Shown piece after piece: positions 24,727-33,938 of a stretch of DNA of 64,000 nt (position 1 is its first letter; each line of letters starts with the position of its first letter). The notes beneath the pieces are model-generated. The model had not been told where the DNA came from and searched no databases. It was given only the letters and a program-made list of their open reading frames with translations. The position numbers were made by a program, and so were the translations under genes. Source of the stretch: Paenibacillus sp. RC67 (GTDB taxonomy: Bacteria; Bacillota; Bacilli; Paenibacillales; NBRC-103111); assembly GCF_030020805.1 (NCBI RefSeq), contig NZ_CP125098.1, forward strand, positions 3,185,501 through 3,249,500. The letters run 5' to 3'.

Positions 24727-26019
24727 ATGACGGCAATGGCGAAACTGTGTCAGACGGGTATTCTATTGGCGCTAGGTTCGGCGTTTGTGGCTGCCTGCAC
24801 GCAAAGTAGCGGCAGCAAGGCAGAGGCGGATGCGAACTCCGCCTCCGGCGCCTCCTTAACGGACCCCATCACGCTGCATTACTACACGAATGACAATACA
24901 AAGTGGCTGGAGCTCGAGAAGCAGCTAATCGCTAAGAAGTTTCCGAACGTGACCCTGAAGGTTACACTGGAAAAAGATATAAAGATGGATCAACTGGTCA
25001 CAGCCGGTGACATCCCGGATTTCCTATCGTTTAGTCTTGGCTCGTTTTGGGATTTGAAAAGTACCGGACTTATCTCCGATATGACGCCACTGATGAAGAA
25101 ATATCGGTTCGACGAGAGTCGTTTCATTCCCGGCGTAACGGAAAGCGTTCGGTCTTATTCGGAAGGCGGGGAAACGCTGTTTTTGCCGTTTGAGCTTAAC
25201 AGCAATGTTTTATTTTATAATAAAACGATTTTTGATAAATTCGGCGTCGCTTATCCGCGCGACGGGATGACCTGGGAACAAATTTACGAGCTTGCACGAA
25301 AATTGTCCCGTAACGAAAACGGTACGGAGTATCGCGGGTTCATTTTTCAGCATCAAAATCTGGTATGGAAAAACCAGCTAGGCCTGACCTTTGTCGATCC
25401 GAAAACGAACAAAGCGGCGATTAACACAGCCGAATGGAAACGATGGCTGGACGTGATGGGCGGGTTCTATTTCATACCGAACAATGACTACAAAAATTTA
25501 ACCTTCTACAAGGAGCAGACGGTTGCGATGTGGACCGGGCCGAACATATTGACCTCTGTGATCGAGGCTGAAAATACCGGGCTGAACTGGGATGTGGCCT
25601 CCTTGCCGCAGTTTGCGGGCAACCCAAGCGGGGGAACCCAGATGATTGCACCGTTCTATGCGATTCCTCCGAATAGCAAGCACAAGGATGAAGCATTCCA
25701 GCTTATTGCTTATTTGCTTTCGGATGAAGCGCAGATCGCCAAAGCGAGACAGGGCAAAGCTCCGATCGTAGACAACCCGGTTGCGGTGCAGCAATTTGCT
25801 GCTGATTTGCCGGGGATTGCAGGGAAAAATATGGGTGCTTTCCTGAAGGATAAAATCGGCAAGCCGGCCGTCGTCACGAAGTATGACGGCATCGCCAAGG
25901 ACGTATTCTACAAGACGGCGCTCGGCAAAGATTTTTATACGCGTACGAAAGACGTCAACACCATTCTTCGCGAGGCGGAGGATGAAATTAACCGAAAAAT
26001 TGTAGAGGTTCAAAAATAA
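24727..26019 (+). CDS. Carbohydrate ABC substrate-binding lipoprotein (orphan)
   Basis: A 430-residue family 1 solute-binding protein. The signal peptide ends in a lipobox VAAC near residue 24, followed by a Gly/Ser/Ala linker. The binding-protein core includes NSNVLFYNKTIFDKFGVAYP with DGMTWEQIYELARKLS and a C-terminal YLLSDEAQIAKARQGK segment. ATG 24727 is preceded by GGGGAG; the TTG at 24694 lies within the previous gene. No permease or ATPase is nearby, so it must work with a transporter encoded elsewhere. It is similar in several blocks to the orphan binding protein at 55183. Confidence 0.9.
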   Translation: MTAMAKLCQTGILLALGSAFVAACTQSSGSKAEADANSASGASLTDPITLHYYTNDNTKWLELEKQLIAKKFPNVTLKVTLEKDIKMDQLVTAGDIPDFLSFSLGSFWDLKSTGLISDMTPLMKKYRFDESRFIPGVTESVRSYSEGGETLFLPFELNSNVLFYNKTIFDKFGVAYPRDGMTWEQIYELARKLSRNENGTEYRGFIFQHQNLVWKNQLGLTFVDPKTNKAAINTAEWKRWLDVMGGFYFIPNNDYKNLTFYKEQTVAMWTGPNILTSVIEAENTGLNWDVASLPQFAGNPSGGTQMIAPFYAIPPNSKHKDEAFQLIAYLLSDEAQIAKARQGKAPIVDNPVAVQQFAADLPGIAGKNMGAFLKDKIGKPAVVTKYDGIAKDVFYKTALGKDFYTRTKDVNTILREAEDEINRKIVEVQK

Positions 26020-26137
26020 TTCCGGAACGTTAGCCAATCGACTCTATGAATGCGATTTCTTTTTTTTGATACAGAAGAACCGCAGGTAGATGAGCTATTC
26101 GTAACGCATTAAATATAAGATTAGGAGGTTGAGAGCG

Positions 26138-27775
26138 TTGACTGAGACTAAGAACACTAGCAGAAGAAATTTCGTGAAAGCGATAAGCGCCGCTGGCGTA
26201 TCGCTGCTGGGGGCCGGCGCGCTGTTAGGCGCGGTCCCAGCGTCTTCGCAAACGGTCACTTCGTCCGTATACGGAGGTGATCCGAACGGCTCGCCGCCAT
26301 ACTGCGGAGATCTGCTGCTGAATGTGAAAGATTACGGAGCCGCAGGCGACGGTACGGACGCGACGCAAGCATTTCTTGACTGCTACCGCGATATGGCTGC
26401 AAGAACGAATAGGGGGATTATATTCATCCCGGCCGGGGATTACATAATAAGGCAAACCATCCCGCATCACAGCTGGATTCAAACGATCGGGGCAGGCAAA
26501 AAAGCAACCAATCTGCTGATCGATCATAACGGGCCGGGCTTTGAGTTTGTGGTTGGTGACGACCGTAGAACGCCGGATCAAGGCGGCGATACCGTTATGA
26601 GAGGACTGACGATCAAGCGGAAAACGGCGCCCGTTGACAAAATAACCGGCAATTACGCGATCCGGGTTCACGGAACGTTCGGCTACACGATCTTTGAAGA
26701 TATTGTAATCCGGGATATGGGCGACAGCGCGATCATGATTTATGACGAAACAGGCATCCGCGGAACCGGTCCGACCGTTTTTCATAATATGGAAGCGGTT
26801 ACGAATTTGTTCGGGTACGGCCTCGAGTGCATCGGGACGTTTGCGAACATTTACTGTGATAAGTTCCATTCTTGGGGAAATGCAGGCGGATATCATTTTG
26901 ACGCGACGCCTGAGTCGCCTGAAACTCCGGACGGGAAGCGGAGAGTCAATTATTACCCGTTTCAGATCGTCATACGGGATTGCGACGCCGAGTGGGCCGG
27001 TGGGTATTCCGCCAATTTCGTTGCCACTGCGAAATCTCCTCTGCCTGCGCTGCGGGCGAGATTTATCAGAGGACTGCATGTCAGCGGGTCGACGCTGATC
27101 AACTCGACCAATTCCAATCAGCATTTGGTCGATCTGGATTACTGCCAGAATGTCGATCTGAACGGCGGAAGCGATCTCATCGCACGGGGCGGTGCCGAAT
27201 ATGACGTCGTCCATCTCGGTCCGGGCTGCTCGTACGTGAATATCGGGAACGTCAACATTTATGGGAGTGACCAATCCAGATACGGCATATACGCAGACAA
27301 CGTCAAGGGACTGGCGATTCGTCAGCCGAAAGTCGCAGGCGTACGCAACTCCTTTAAAATTACGGTTACGACCAATAAAGCGTATCTAGAGACGGAGAAA
27401 TACTGCGGTTTCCTGGACCGGACGTATATCGGATTTTCCACGACGATGCCGCTGAGCGCATTCGAAACGCCACTATACAGCAATTCCGCCAAGGCATGGG
27501 TGATTTTCGGCTGGAACGGTTCGGCCGTCGCCCTCAAGGATTCGTATAATGTCTCATCCGTTAGCAGAACTTCAGCCGGCGTATATGTCGTGAATTGGAC
27601 AAAGCCGTTCGCAACAACCAATTATTGCGTGCTGGTTAACGGCAAGAAAAGTTCCGGAATCGGCTTGCTGGAAACTATGGGCTACGGCCAGGGCAGCGTA
27701 ATCGTCAATGGTTTCGGTACTGACGCGGTGCCCGCTGATTTTGAAACCGTTTCATTGGTTGCATACGGGAATTGA
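26138..27775 (+). CDS. Tat-exported right-handed beta-helix protein (pectate lyase superfamily)
   Basis: A 545-residue exported protein. The N-terminus carries a twin-arginine signal (SRRNFVKAISAAGVSLLGAG). Next comes VKDYGAAGDGTDATQAF, the hallmark of pectate_lyase_3/GH28-type beta-helix proteins, and then the rungs of a parallel beta-helix up to about residue 410. The C-terminal 130 residues form a separate beta domain. Likely a polysaccharide lyase or hydrolase acting outside the cell; the substrate is not clear and catalytic residues could not be fixed. The start is TTG 26138, nine bases after AGGAGG. It closes the LacI/FAD/SBP cluster. Confidence 0.83.
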   Translation: MTETKNTSRRNFVKAISAAGVSLLGAGALLGAVPASSQTVTSSVYGGDPNGSPPYCGDLLLNVKDYGAAGDGTDATQAFLDCYRDMAARTNRGIIFIPAGDYIIRQTIPHHSWIQTIGAGKKATNLLIDHNGPGFEFVVGDDRRTPDQGGDTVMRGLTIKRKTAPVDKITGNYAIRVHGTFGYTIFEDIVIRDMGDSAIMIYDETGIRGTGPTVFHNMEAVTNLFGYGLECIGTFANIYCDKFHSWGNAGGYHFDATPESPETPDGKRRVNYYPFQIVIRDCDAEWAGGYSANFVATAKSPLPALRARFIRGLHVSGSTLINSTNSNQHLVDLDYCQNVDLNGGSDLIARGGAEYDVVHLGPGCSYVNIGNVNIYGSDQSRYGIYADNVKGLAIRQPKVAGVRNSFKITVTTNKAYLETEKYCGFLDRTYIGFSTTMPLSAFETPLYSNSAKAWVIFGWNGSAVALKDSYNVSSVSRTSAGVYVVNWTKPFATTNYCVLVNGKKSSGIGLLETMGYGQGSVIVNGFGTDAVPADFETVSLVAYGN

Positions 27776-27828
27776 ATGCCGGTCCGAATCGCATGCATAA
27801 TAGCTTTTACGTCTACAGGAAGTACATG

Positions 27829-27854
27829 AACCTGCTTCTAGGAGCAGGTTTTTT
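27829..27854 (+). terminator. Intrinsic terminator of the carbohydrate cluster
   Basis: AACCTGCT and AGCAGGTT form an 8 bp stem around a six-base loop, followed by six T residues. Confidence 0.8.
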
Positions 27855-28112
27855 CATGCAATCCAATAGAGCTGACGCACCTATTTGCACTCATAGCATA
27901 TCATCGGCTTATTTTCCATACTTCCAGTACTATTCTCCATTTACTACATAGGGCGGTTACATACTGATTCGAATTCCCTTTGGCGTCATGAAGAAGGGAC
28001 AGCGGTTCAGTGAAGAAAAATGATGTAGGATATCCCTCGATTCGCAGAATTATCGGTAGCGCGCTCCTTCCAAGAGCATAAATGGGTCTTCGCCTAATGA
28101 CATCAAATGTAG

Positions 28113-28214
28113 AATGAGGGATTCGCATATGACATTAGTGATTTATTTAATAATAAACCTGGACTGGACATTAAGCATGATGAAGACATTACAGAAGAAT
28201 GGAGAGAATGGTAA
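28113..28214 (+). pseudogene. Small acidic C-terminal fragment, unknown family
   Basis: A 33-codon open stretch reads AYDISDLFNNKPGLDIKHDE and ends EEWREW. It looks like the C-terminus of a small protein but has no start of its own. A one-base shift continues as ETEKFVSKLKNEYKII up to 28284. I cannot assign it. The rest of 27855-28365 shows no other gene. Confidence 0.25.
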
Positions 28215-28265
28215 TGAAACAGAGAAATTTGTTAGCAAACTAAAAAATGAATATAAAATAATTAA

Positions 28266-28295
28266 TACCACTACCAGTAAATGACTGTAGTGGTA
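28266..28295. terminator. Hairpin before the small-cassette array
   Basis: TACCACTAC and GTAGTGGTA pair perfectly over 9 bp with a 12-base loop, followed by TATTTGTT. It ends the preceding fragment and isolates the GNAT gene downstream. Confidence 0.5.
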
Positions 28296-28365
28296 TATTT
28301 GTTATGATGGCTCGTAAGTCTATAAAGGGAGAGTTGAGCCAACCATATCTAAAGGACGTAAAAAA

Positions 28366-28776
28366 ATGACTAATAAATTAGTAATCATTGAACGTGTGCC
28401 AACAATAGAGGAATATACCAAACTATGCACTTCGGTTGGATGGAGAAGTGTAATGAATTTTGATGTCGCTCATGAGGCGTTAAATAACTCTTTATATGGT
28501 GTAGTTGCCATAGTGTCTGATGAGGTAGTTGGAATGGGACGTGTAGTAGGAGATGGCAGTATATACTTTTACATTCAAGATATTGCCGTCATGCCCGAAT
28601 ATCAAAATAACGGTATAGGAAAAGAAATTATGAATTCTATAATAAACTATTTAAAAACTAATGCGCCTGCAAAAGCTTTCGTGGGGCTGTTCGCTGCCAA
28701 CGGTACTGAAAGATTTTATGAAAGCTTTAAATTATATAGACATAATGAATTAACCGGATTATTTAGAGTTATATAA
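28366..28776 (+). CDS. GNAT family N-acetyltransferase
   Basis: A 136-residue acetyltransferase, close to the minimal GNAT length. Motif A is IQDIAVMPEYQNNGIGKEIM (Q-N-N-G-I-G acetyl-CoA loop), preceded by the VVGMGRVVGDG strand; the C-terminal TERFYESFKLYRH holds the conserved tyrosine region. The small-molecule or peptide acceptor is unknown. It is the first gene of an AT-rich array of small enzymes running to 31549. Confidence 0.9.
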   Translation: MTNKLVIIERVPTIEEYTKLCTSVGWRSVMNFDVAHEALNNSLYGVVAIVSDEVVGMGRVVGDGSIYFYIQDIAVMPEYQNNGIGKEIMNSIINYLKTNAPAKAFVGLFAANGTERFYESFKLYRHNELTGLFRVI

Positions 28777-28823
28777 AGGATTATTGTTAATTTATCATAG
28801 TTTAACTACATGGTGGGATAAAA

Positions 28824-29438
28824 ATGAAGATTTTTCTTGTAAGACATGGTGAAGATGAGAGCGGTTACCGAGGTGGTTGGAGCTCGAGAGGACTGGTTAG
28901 TAACGGTATATCTCAATCAAGGAAGCTTGCTGAGTATTTACATCAGAATAAAGATATGTTTAAGATAAATACCATTTTTAGTAGTGATTTAAATAGAGCA
29001 GTAGAAACATCAAGGCCTATTGAAACAATGTTAAATATTCAAGCTGGTTATTTTCCACATTGGAGAGAAATGAATAATGGACTTTTAGCAGGCTTAGCAA
29101 ATACGGAAGCGGAAAGAGATTTTCCTGGGGTTTATTTTAATACTTTACAAATGGACGAGGCTTTCCCAGGTGGTGAGAGTCCCATTGCATTTTTTCAAAG
29201 AGTTAAGAGCGTATTTGAAGAATTCTGTAGTCAAATTGAGCGCCGTGAAGTTAAATCGAATGTACTCATAGTAACACACGGAGGGTTTATCAACGTACTA
29301 TACTATTTGTTGAATGGGTTAGAGTGGACTAATAAATCCTCTTTTTATCCGATAGGTAATGCGAGTGTACATACTATAGAAAAAACAGATGATGGTTGGG
29401 AAATAACGGAGAGCAACGATATGAAACACCTTGAATAG
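28824..29438 (+). CDS. Histidine phosphatase family protein
   Basis: A 204-residue phosphatase of the phosphoglycerate mutase-like superfamily. The catalytic motif FLVRHGEDE is at the N-terminus (phospho-acceptor His of RHG), the second Arg is in FSSDLNRAVETSRP, and the second His is in VLIVTHGGFINVL. The substrate is unknown; such enzymes in cassette arrays often act on small phosphosugars or nucleotides. A GGTGGGATAAAA region lies upstream of the ATG. Confidence 0.9.
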   Translation: MKIFLVRHGEDESGYRGGWSSRGLVSNGISQSRKLAEYLHQNKDMFKINTIFSSDLNRAVETSRPIETMLNIQAGYFPHWREMNNGLLAGLANTEAERDFPGVYFNTLQMDEAFPGGESPIAFFQRVKSVFEEFCSQIERREVKSNVLIVTHGGFINVLYYLLNGLEWTNKSSFYPIGNASVHTIEKTDDGWEITESNDMKHLE

Positions 29439-29475
29439 TTGTAGTTAAATCATATTTCCAAATCGGAGGTAAAAA

Positions 29476-30036
29476 ATGCTTTATATTATTGGAGGTACTT
29501 CAAGAAGTGGGAAAACAACAACAGCAAAAAGAATATTGAAAGAAGCACAAATACCGTATTTCTCTCTTGATTATTTAATGATGGGCATTGCGAATGGTAT
29601 TCCAGAACTCGGAGTGCAACCAACTGAGGGCGACTTAATTACTGGTAGACGTATGTGGAAAGTAGTTCTTCCTTTAATGACAGCCATGATAGAGAATCAT
29701 ATTGATTACACAATTGAAGGTGTACAACTTTTGCCTAACAATATCCGAGAACTAGAACAGAAGTTTCCATGTCAAATAAAATCATGTTTTATTGGCTTAG
29801 CCGAATTAGATGTGGAAAAAAGTGTAGAAGCAATGAAATATTATTCCAGTCAAACGGAGAATGATGGTTTTATCGACCTTAGTTATGCTGAAACTGTTAC
29901 TGAATTAGAACGCATAAAATCAGATAGCCTAACAATAAGAAAGGAGTGCGGCAAGTATAATCTTAAATACTTCGAAAGCTCAGTTAGCTTTCATCATACA
30001 ATTGATGAGGTAGTAACTTATTTAATGAAATTCTAA
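29476..30036 (+). CDS. P-loop NTPase / small-molecule kinase-like protein
   Basis: A 186-residue protein with a Walker A motif GGTSRSGKTTTAKR at residues 6-19 and a following SLDYLMMG segment, the pattern of adenylate/shikimate-kinase-like proteins. IEGVQLLP near residue 80 may be the Walker B strand. Its length and lid content fit small-molecule kinases, but the phosphate acceptor cannot be predicted. GGAGGT precedes the ATG. Neighbours are phosphatases and a NUDIX enzyme. Confidence 0.75.
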   Translation: MLYIIGGTSRSGKTTTAKRILKEAQIPYFSLDYLMMGIANGIPELGVQPTEGDLITGRRMWKVVLPLMTAMIENHIDYTIEGVQLLPNNIRELEQKFPCQIKSCFIGLAELDVEKSVEAMKYYSSQTENDGFIDLSYAETVTELERIKSDSLTIRKECGKYNLKYFESSVSFHHTIDEVVTYLMKF

Positions 30037-30071
30037 TGTTATAGTAGATAAATATAGTGGGTGATTTCAGT

Positions 30072-30437
30072 GAACATATGCATTGAAGGGCCAAGTGCAG
30101 TGGGGAAGACTACCTTATGCCGTAATTGATAATAGACTATTTGAGCAAAACTATGGTATTTATGAAGGAGTTTCGCGTGATTCGCAAGATTTTAAAGATG
30201 TGAAGAAGCAGTTTACGTACAAAACTTCCAGATGGAGAGTCCGTACTTCAAGTGGTATATCGAGTATATGATTTAATTGAAGAAATCAAAGAGAAATATC
30301 GCAATAACAAAGTGTTTCTTGTTACCCACGGGGGTGTCTGTAGAGTCATGAATACATATTTTAATGATCAAACGAACGAAGAGTTTTATGAGTATTACAC
30401 GGGGAATTGTGAGTTAAAAGAATATACGTTGAATTAA
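30072..30437 (+). pseudogene. Chimeric remnant: P-loop protein start fused to a histidine phosphatase tail
   Basis: From the GTG at 30072 the frame reads MNICIEGPSAVGKTTLCRN, a complete Walker A at the start of an AAA-type nucleoside kinase, and then stops. Overlapping frames continue with AVIDNRLFEQNYGIYEG and, after one extra A near 30221, KLPDGESVLQVVYRVYD, then VFLVTHGGVCRVMNTYF, which is the C-terminal half of a histidine phosphatase. The phosphatase lacks its RHG start. Two genes appear to have been joined by deletion and then frameshifted. Confidence 0.75.
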
Positions 30438-30462
30438 AATACATTTTCAAAAGGAAAAAAAT

Positions 30463-30945
30463 ATGATGATTTCTTTTCAAACTGGGACGAATAAGTTTCA
30501 GTGTAGAGCGGCAAGTATCCTATTTCATAAAAATAGAATACTTTTTCAGAGACAAAGTCAGGATGACTTGTGGTTTATTCCAGGTGGCCGAGTTGAATTT
30601 GACGAAAGCGCTGACTATACAATTGATAGGGAAATGCAAGAAGAGTTTGGAGTTACTGTATTAGATAAAAAAATGATATGGATTGTAGAAAATTTTGTAT
30701 CATTTCCTGATATGCAGGTTCATGAAATCGGGTTCTTTTTTCTGGTTACTTTATCGGAGGATGAACCCATTTATTCTAACGATACAGAATTTAAAGGTTT
30801 AGAAGATGGGTTCGTGAACAAGTGGATTCACTTAGATCATCTTGAAAATTATAAGATCGTTCCAGAGTTTGTCGTACCTGAACTTAAATGTCTTGATATG
30901 AATAATGGAATAAAGCATGTCATTAATCGAAGTGTTAGAAGTTAG
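30463..30945 (+). CDS. NUDIX hydrolase
   Basis: A 160-residue pyrophosphohydrolase. The NUDIX box is clear from GGRVEFDESADYTIDREMQE through EFG, with the REMQEEFG core holding the metal-binding glutamates (around residues 46-64). Before it, NRILFQRQSQDDLWFIPGG is typical of nucleotide or sugar-nucleotide NUDIX enzymes. AAAAGGAAAAA is the only ribosome-site candidate and is weak. The exact substrate is unknown. Confidence 0.92.
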   Translation: MMISFQTGTNKFQCRAASILFHKNRILFQRQSQDDLWFIPGGRVEFDESADYTIDREMQEEFGVTVLDKKMIWIVENFVSFPDMQVHEIGFFFLVTLSEDEPIYSNDTEFKGLEDGFVNKWIHLDHLENYKIVPEFVVPELKCLDMNNGIKHVINRSVRS

Positions 30946-30964
30946 AAGAATGTAGGAGCAACCG

Positions 30965-31549
30965 ATGATGGAAAATAAGCACAGCCCCGATATAGCAAAA
31001 AACGTCTTTACAATCCAGTGCGAAGACATTGTACTGCGAGAATATAGGCTGGAGGATCTGGACGACTTTTATGAGTTGACTCAGCAACCTGAAATTTATC
31101 GGTACTTGCCAGGGTGGAACGTCTCGAAGGAGCGTAGGCTAGACTGGATGGTCAACTATGAAATAAAAGAAAACAAACAGTTTCTCAAAGCGGTGTCGGA
31201 AGGTGGACATGTAGACGAGCTTCGTTTGCGTCTAGGAATCATTTTGAAAGAAACGGGAAAGTTCATTGGTTGGTGCTGTACTGGTATGAAAAAAGAGCTG
31301 CCACCTCCTAACCGTGAGATCATGTATGCGGTCTCCAAAGATCATCGCAATAAAGGCTATACCACTCAAGCAGCGCTAGGGTTGATCCAATATTTGTTTG
31401 AGAATACTGACGTTGAAATTCTTAACGTGATCGCCTTACATAACAATATTCCTTCCAATGCCGTTATCCAAAAATGCGGATTCATTTATAAAGATCGCAT
31501 AGAGATTCAAAGTGAGTATTACAATCACTACACACTTAGTAAGTATTAA
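30965..31549 (+). CDS. GNAT family N-acetyltransferase, RimJ/RimL type
   Basis: A 194-residue acetyltransferase of the type that includes ribosomal-protein and small-molecule GNATs. DIVLREYRLEDLDDFYELT is the usual N-terminal strand-helix, IYRYLPGWN and GKFIGWCCTG form the central sheet, YAVSKDHRNKGYTTQAALG is motif A (RNKGYT loop), and VIALHNNIPSNAVIQKCGF is motif B. The final gene of the AT-rich cassette array; GTAGGAGCAACC precedes the start. Confidence 0.9.
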   Translation: MMENKHSPDIAKNVFTIQCEDIVLREYRLEDLDDFYELTQQPEIYRYLPGWNVSKERRLDWMVNYEIKENKQFLKAVSEGGHVDELRLRLGIILKETGKFIGWCCTGMKKELPPPNREIMYAVSKDHRNKGYTTQAALGLIQYLFENTDVEILNVIALHNNIPSNAVIQKCGFIYKDRIEIQSEYYNHYTLSKY

Positions 31550-31568
31550 TGAGAAAGAGGGGAGACTA

Positions 31569-32234
31569 TTGAGCACCATCATCACCTTGCTGTTATACTT
31601 TATAATAGGCTTGGGAAGTCTGCCAGCAGGTAACTTAGGTCAAGAACCGATACAGCAGAATAAGGAACCTTTGTATGAAACACTACCAGCAACCCCGAAA
31701 ATATCTCAGGTAAATAGGGCTCAAATTCCAGAGAGGCTTTCAAAGCTTAATGAGGTTTATGACCGACTTTCATTGGAGCTGATCGAAATTAATCCCAAGA
31801 AAGACGGGATATATTTGACGGTTAGAAAGCTGTATCATCATCGTGAGAAGCTGAGTAAAGAGGAAGAAGAGCAGCTGAGACAGGCCATTTATGAAGCACT
31901 AGACCAATCGTTTCCATTATACCTTGACACGTATCTCATTTCCGATAAACCAAACATTGTGGGGATTATATCCAAAATTGATAGTCAAGAAAGTAAAATT
32001 TTAGTAGTGGATAAAGAACCATTTGCAATGAATGCCCCTGTTATGCAGAATGCTAACTGGTTATCGTTTTCCAAGGATGCTACCTTAAGAAGTAAGAACG
32101 GACAACAGAGTATTACATTTGATGATTTCAAGATAGGACAACAAGTAGAAGCATGGACATCCAAGTTCAAAGCGATGAGTTATCCTGCGCAAACACGGGC
32201 TTATGAACTAAATATACTGGAAAGTCAGAAATAA
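31569..32234 (+). CDS. Hypothetical exported or membrane-anchored protein
   Basis: A 221-residue protein starting at TTG 31569, five bases after GAGGGGAG; the longer frame to 31512 overlaps the GNAT gene. It begins with a hydrophobic export segment (STIITLLLYFIIGLGSLPAG), then a polar linker and a helical region with LNEVYDRLSLELIEINPKKD. The C-terminal 90 residues resemble a small beta-barrel domain (VGIISKIDSQESKILVVDKE). I recognise no named family. It stands between the cassette array and a convergent MFS gene. Confidence 0.6.
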   Translation: MSTIITLLLYFIIGLGSLPAGNLGQEPIQQNKEPLYETLPATPKISQVNRAQIPERLSKLNEVYDRLSLELIEINPKKDGIYLTVRKLYHHREKLSKEEEEQLRQAIYEALDQSFPLYLDTYLISDKPNIVGIISKIDSQESKILVVDKEPFAMNAPVMQNANWLSFSKDATLRSKNGQQSITFDDFKIGQQVEAWTSKFKAMSYPAQTRAYELNILESQK

Positions 32235-32312
32235 TGCAGGTTCGAAATATTCAACTGGAAAAGTTTGTTGGAGGATTTTGGCAAATGCACCTAGACCATA
32301 TAACTATAATAA

Positions 32313-32396
32313 AAAACCACTGCTATTCTGAATTGCCCCCCAACTGTTAGTTCGTAACTAATAATTGGACTGCTGTTCATTTTGGTCAGTGGTTTT
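32313..32396. terminator. Terminator-like structure between convergent genes
   Basis: AAAACCACTG pairs with CAGTGGTTTT over 10 bp around a 64-base loop that contains a smaller hairpin (TTAGTT / AACTAA). T-tracts flank both ends, so it may stop transcription from either side. Confidence 0.45.
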
Positions 32397-32410
32397 ATTA
32401 GTATGCCAAG

Positions 32411-33631
32411 CTAAGCTGATTGCTGTAAAGACTCTTTTATACTTGTTTTTTTCCCCGCTTGATAACTGATTACAGCCCCTACTAATGCTAGTGCAGCCAG
32501 AGAGGCTGCTAACCAAGGTACAGAAGGCAGGCCGGTAAACGTAATAGCAAGTCCGCCTAAATAAGCTCCGCCAGCATTTCCCAGATTGAGCGCCGAGTGA
32601 CTGGAGGTTGCAGCAAGCATTGGCGCTTCCCGGGTCAAATTCATTATACGTATCTGAATGCCAGGCATAATACCGAATGCCGCGACACCCCAACAGAAGA
32701 TAGTGATGATAGCCGTATAGGGATTATGAAGCGTAACGGTCAATAGAGCAAGAATAACGACTAGTATTGCAAAGTTAGCCATTAATGAAGGCATCAGCTT
32801 CCAGTCCGCTAATTTCCCGCCAACCATATTTCCTATGGTTACCCCAAATCCGAATAATACCAATATCCAAGTCACACTATGTTCCGCAAAGCCTGTGATC
32901 GTTTCTAGCATTGGAGTAATGTAAGTGAACACGGCGAAAAGACTGCCGCAGCCAAGGGCTCCTGTCAGCAATACCAGAAGTACCTGCGGATTAATCAAGC
33001 TGCGAAATTGCTTTCCGAGATTGGCTGCCTTCTCCTGTTGCAACACAGGGATAAACCGAATGATGCCCATCAATGAAATAATTCCCAAAATGGTAATTGC
33101 ACCAAAGGAGGCTCTCCAGCCGAGCTGCTGACCGATGAATGTCCCGAATGGAACACCGATAATATTAGCTATCGTAAGTCCTGCAAGCACTATGGATACA
33201 GCACCTGCCCGTTTGTCTGGATGCACTAAACGAGTAGCCATGAGCGAACCGACGCCCAGAAAGGTTCCGTGGGCAAAGGCGGTCATAACTCGCGCGGCAA
33301 TAAGTAAAGAGTATACAGGAGCAATCATGGAAAGAGCGTTTCCGATGATAAAAATACACATCAGCAAAGTAAGCAGCCTTTTTTGCGGAATACGATGTGT
33401 CAACACGGTTAATACAGGCGCTCCTACTGCGACTCCGAGCGCATAGCTTGTAATGAGCTGCCCAGCTTGAGGAATGGTAACATGCAGATCATCAGCAACA
33501 TTGGGCAGCAGTCCCATAATAATAAACTCGGTCATCCCGATAGCAAAAGCTCCCAAGGTGAGACATAAGAGGGAGATGGGGAACCGTCCCTTTTTTGGAG
33601 AGGAAGATTCTAAGCTGTTAGTCAGGTTCAT
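32411..33631 (-). CDS. MFS transporter, DHA1/AraJ-like efflux type
   Basis: A 406-residue membrane protein with twelve hydrophobic segments. LTLGAFAIGMTEFIIMGLLP in the first segment is the signature of the AraJ/YdhP/PbuE branch of the DHA1 drug:proton antiporters, and SYALGVAVGAPVLT with the downstream HRIPQKRLL is the loop 2-3 motif. It probably exports sugars, purines or drugs; substrate not predictable. The ATG at 33631 has a GGAG site 15 bases upstream. Confidence 0.9.
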   Translation of the reverse strand: MNLTNSLESSSPKKGRFPISLLCLTLGAFAIGMTEFIIMGLLPNVADDLHVTIPQAGQLITSYALGVAVGAPVLTVLTHRIPQKRLLTLLMCIFIIGNALSMIAPVYSLLIAARVMTAFAHGTFLGVGSLMATRLVHPDKRAGAVSIVLAGLTIANIIGVPFGTFIGQQLGWRASFGAITILGIISLMGIIRFIPVLQQEKAANLGKQFRSLINPQVLLVLLTGALGCGSLFAVFTYITPMLETITGFAEHSVTWILVLFGFGVTIGNMVGGKLADWKLMPSLMANFAILVVILALLTVTLHNPYTAIITIFCWGVAAFGIMPGIQIRIMNLTREAPMLAATSSHSALNLGNAGGAYLGGLAITFTGLPSVPWLAASLAALALVGAVISYQAGKKTSIKESLQQSA

Positions 33632-33664
33632 ATTGGTTTTATTTGTCTCCTTATCCGAAAATCT

Positions 33665-33692
33665 TTGAATTCTATTTACCCTTTTCTATAGT
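33665..33692 (+). promoter_or_regulatory. Possible promoter for the sortase operon
   Basis: TTGAAT and TATAGT are separated by 16 bases, roughly 250 bases upstream of the sortase. The rest of 33632-33938 contains no other gene; the long leader has no riboswitch that I recognise. Confidence 0.35.
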
Positions 33693-33938
33693 AGGCCATT
33701 GATAGGTACAGTAGGCTCCTGAGTAAGTATATCAGGTTTGCAAGGATGAAGGGGATGAAATTTTATAAAAAAATGATATGGCTCCCTTCTACAGACTGGA
33801 ATATTAAGGAACAAACGACCGTATTCTGAAAGGAAGGCACAAAATAGGAACTCAAACAAGATTCCTATGAAGTTTGGGTGAGAAAGGAGTGAGAGCTCCT
33901 GCAAATCCACATTCTCAAGGTGTAGGAGGTGCTGCCCC

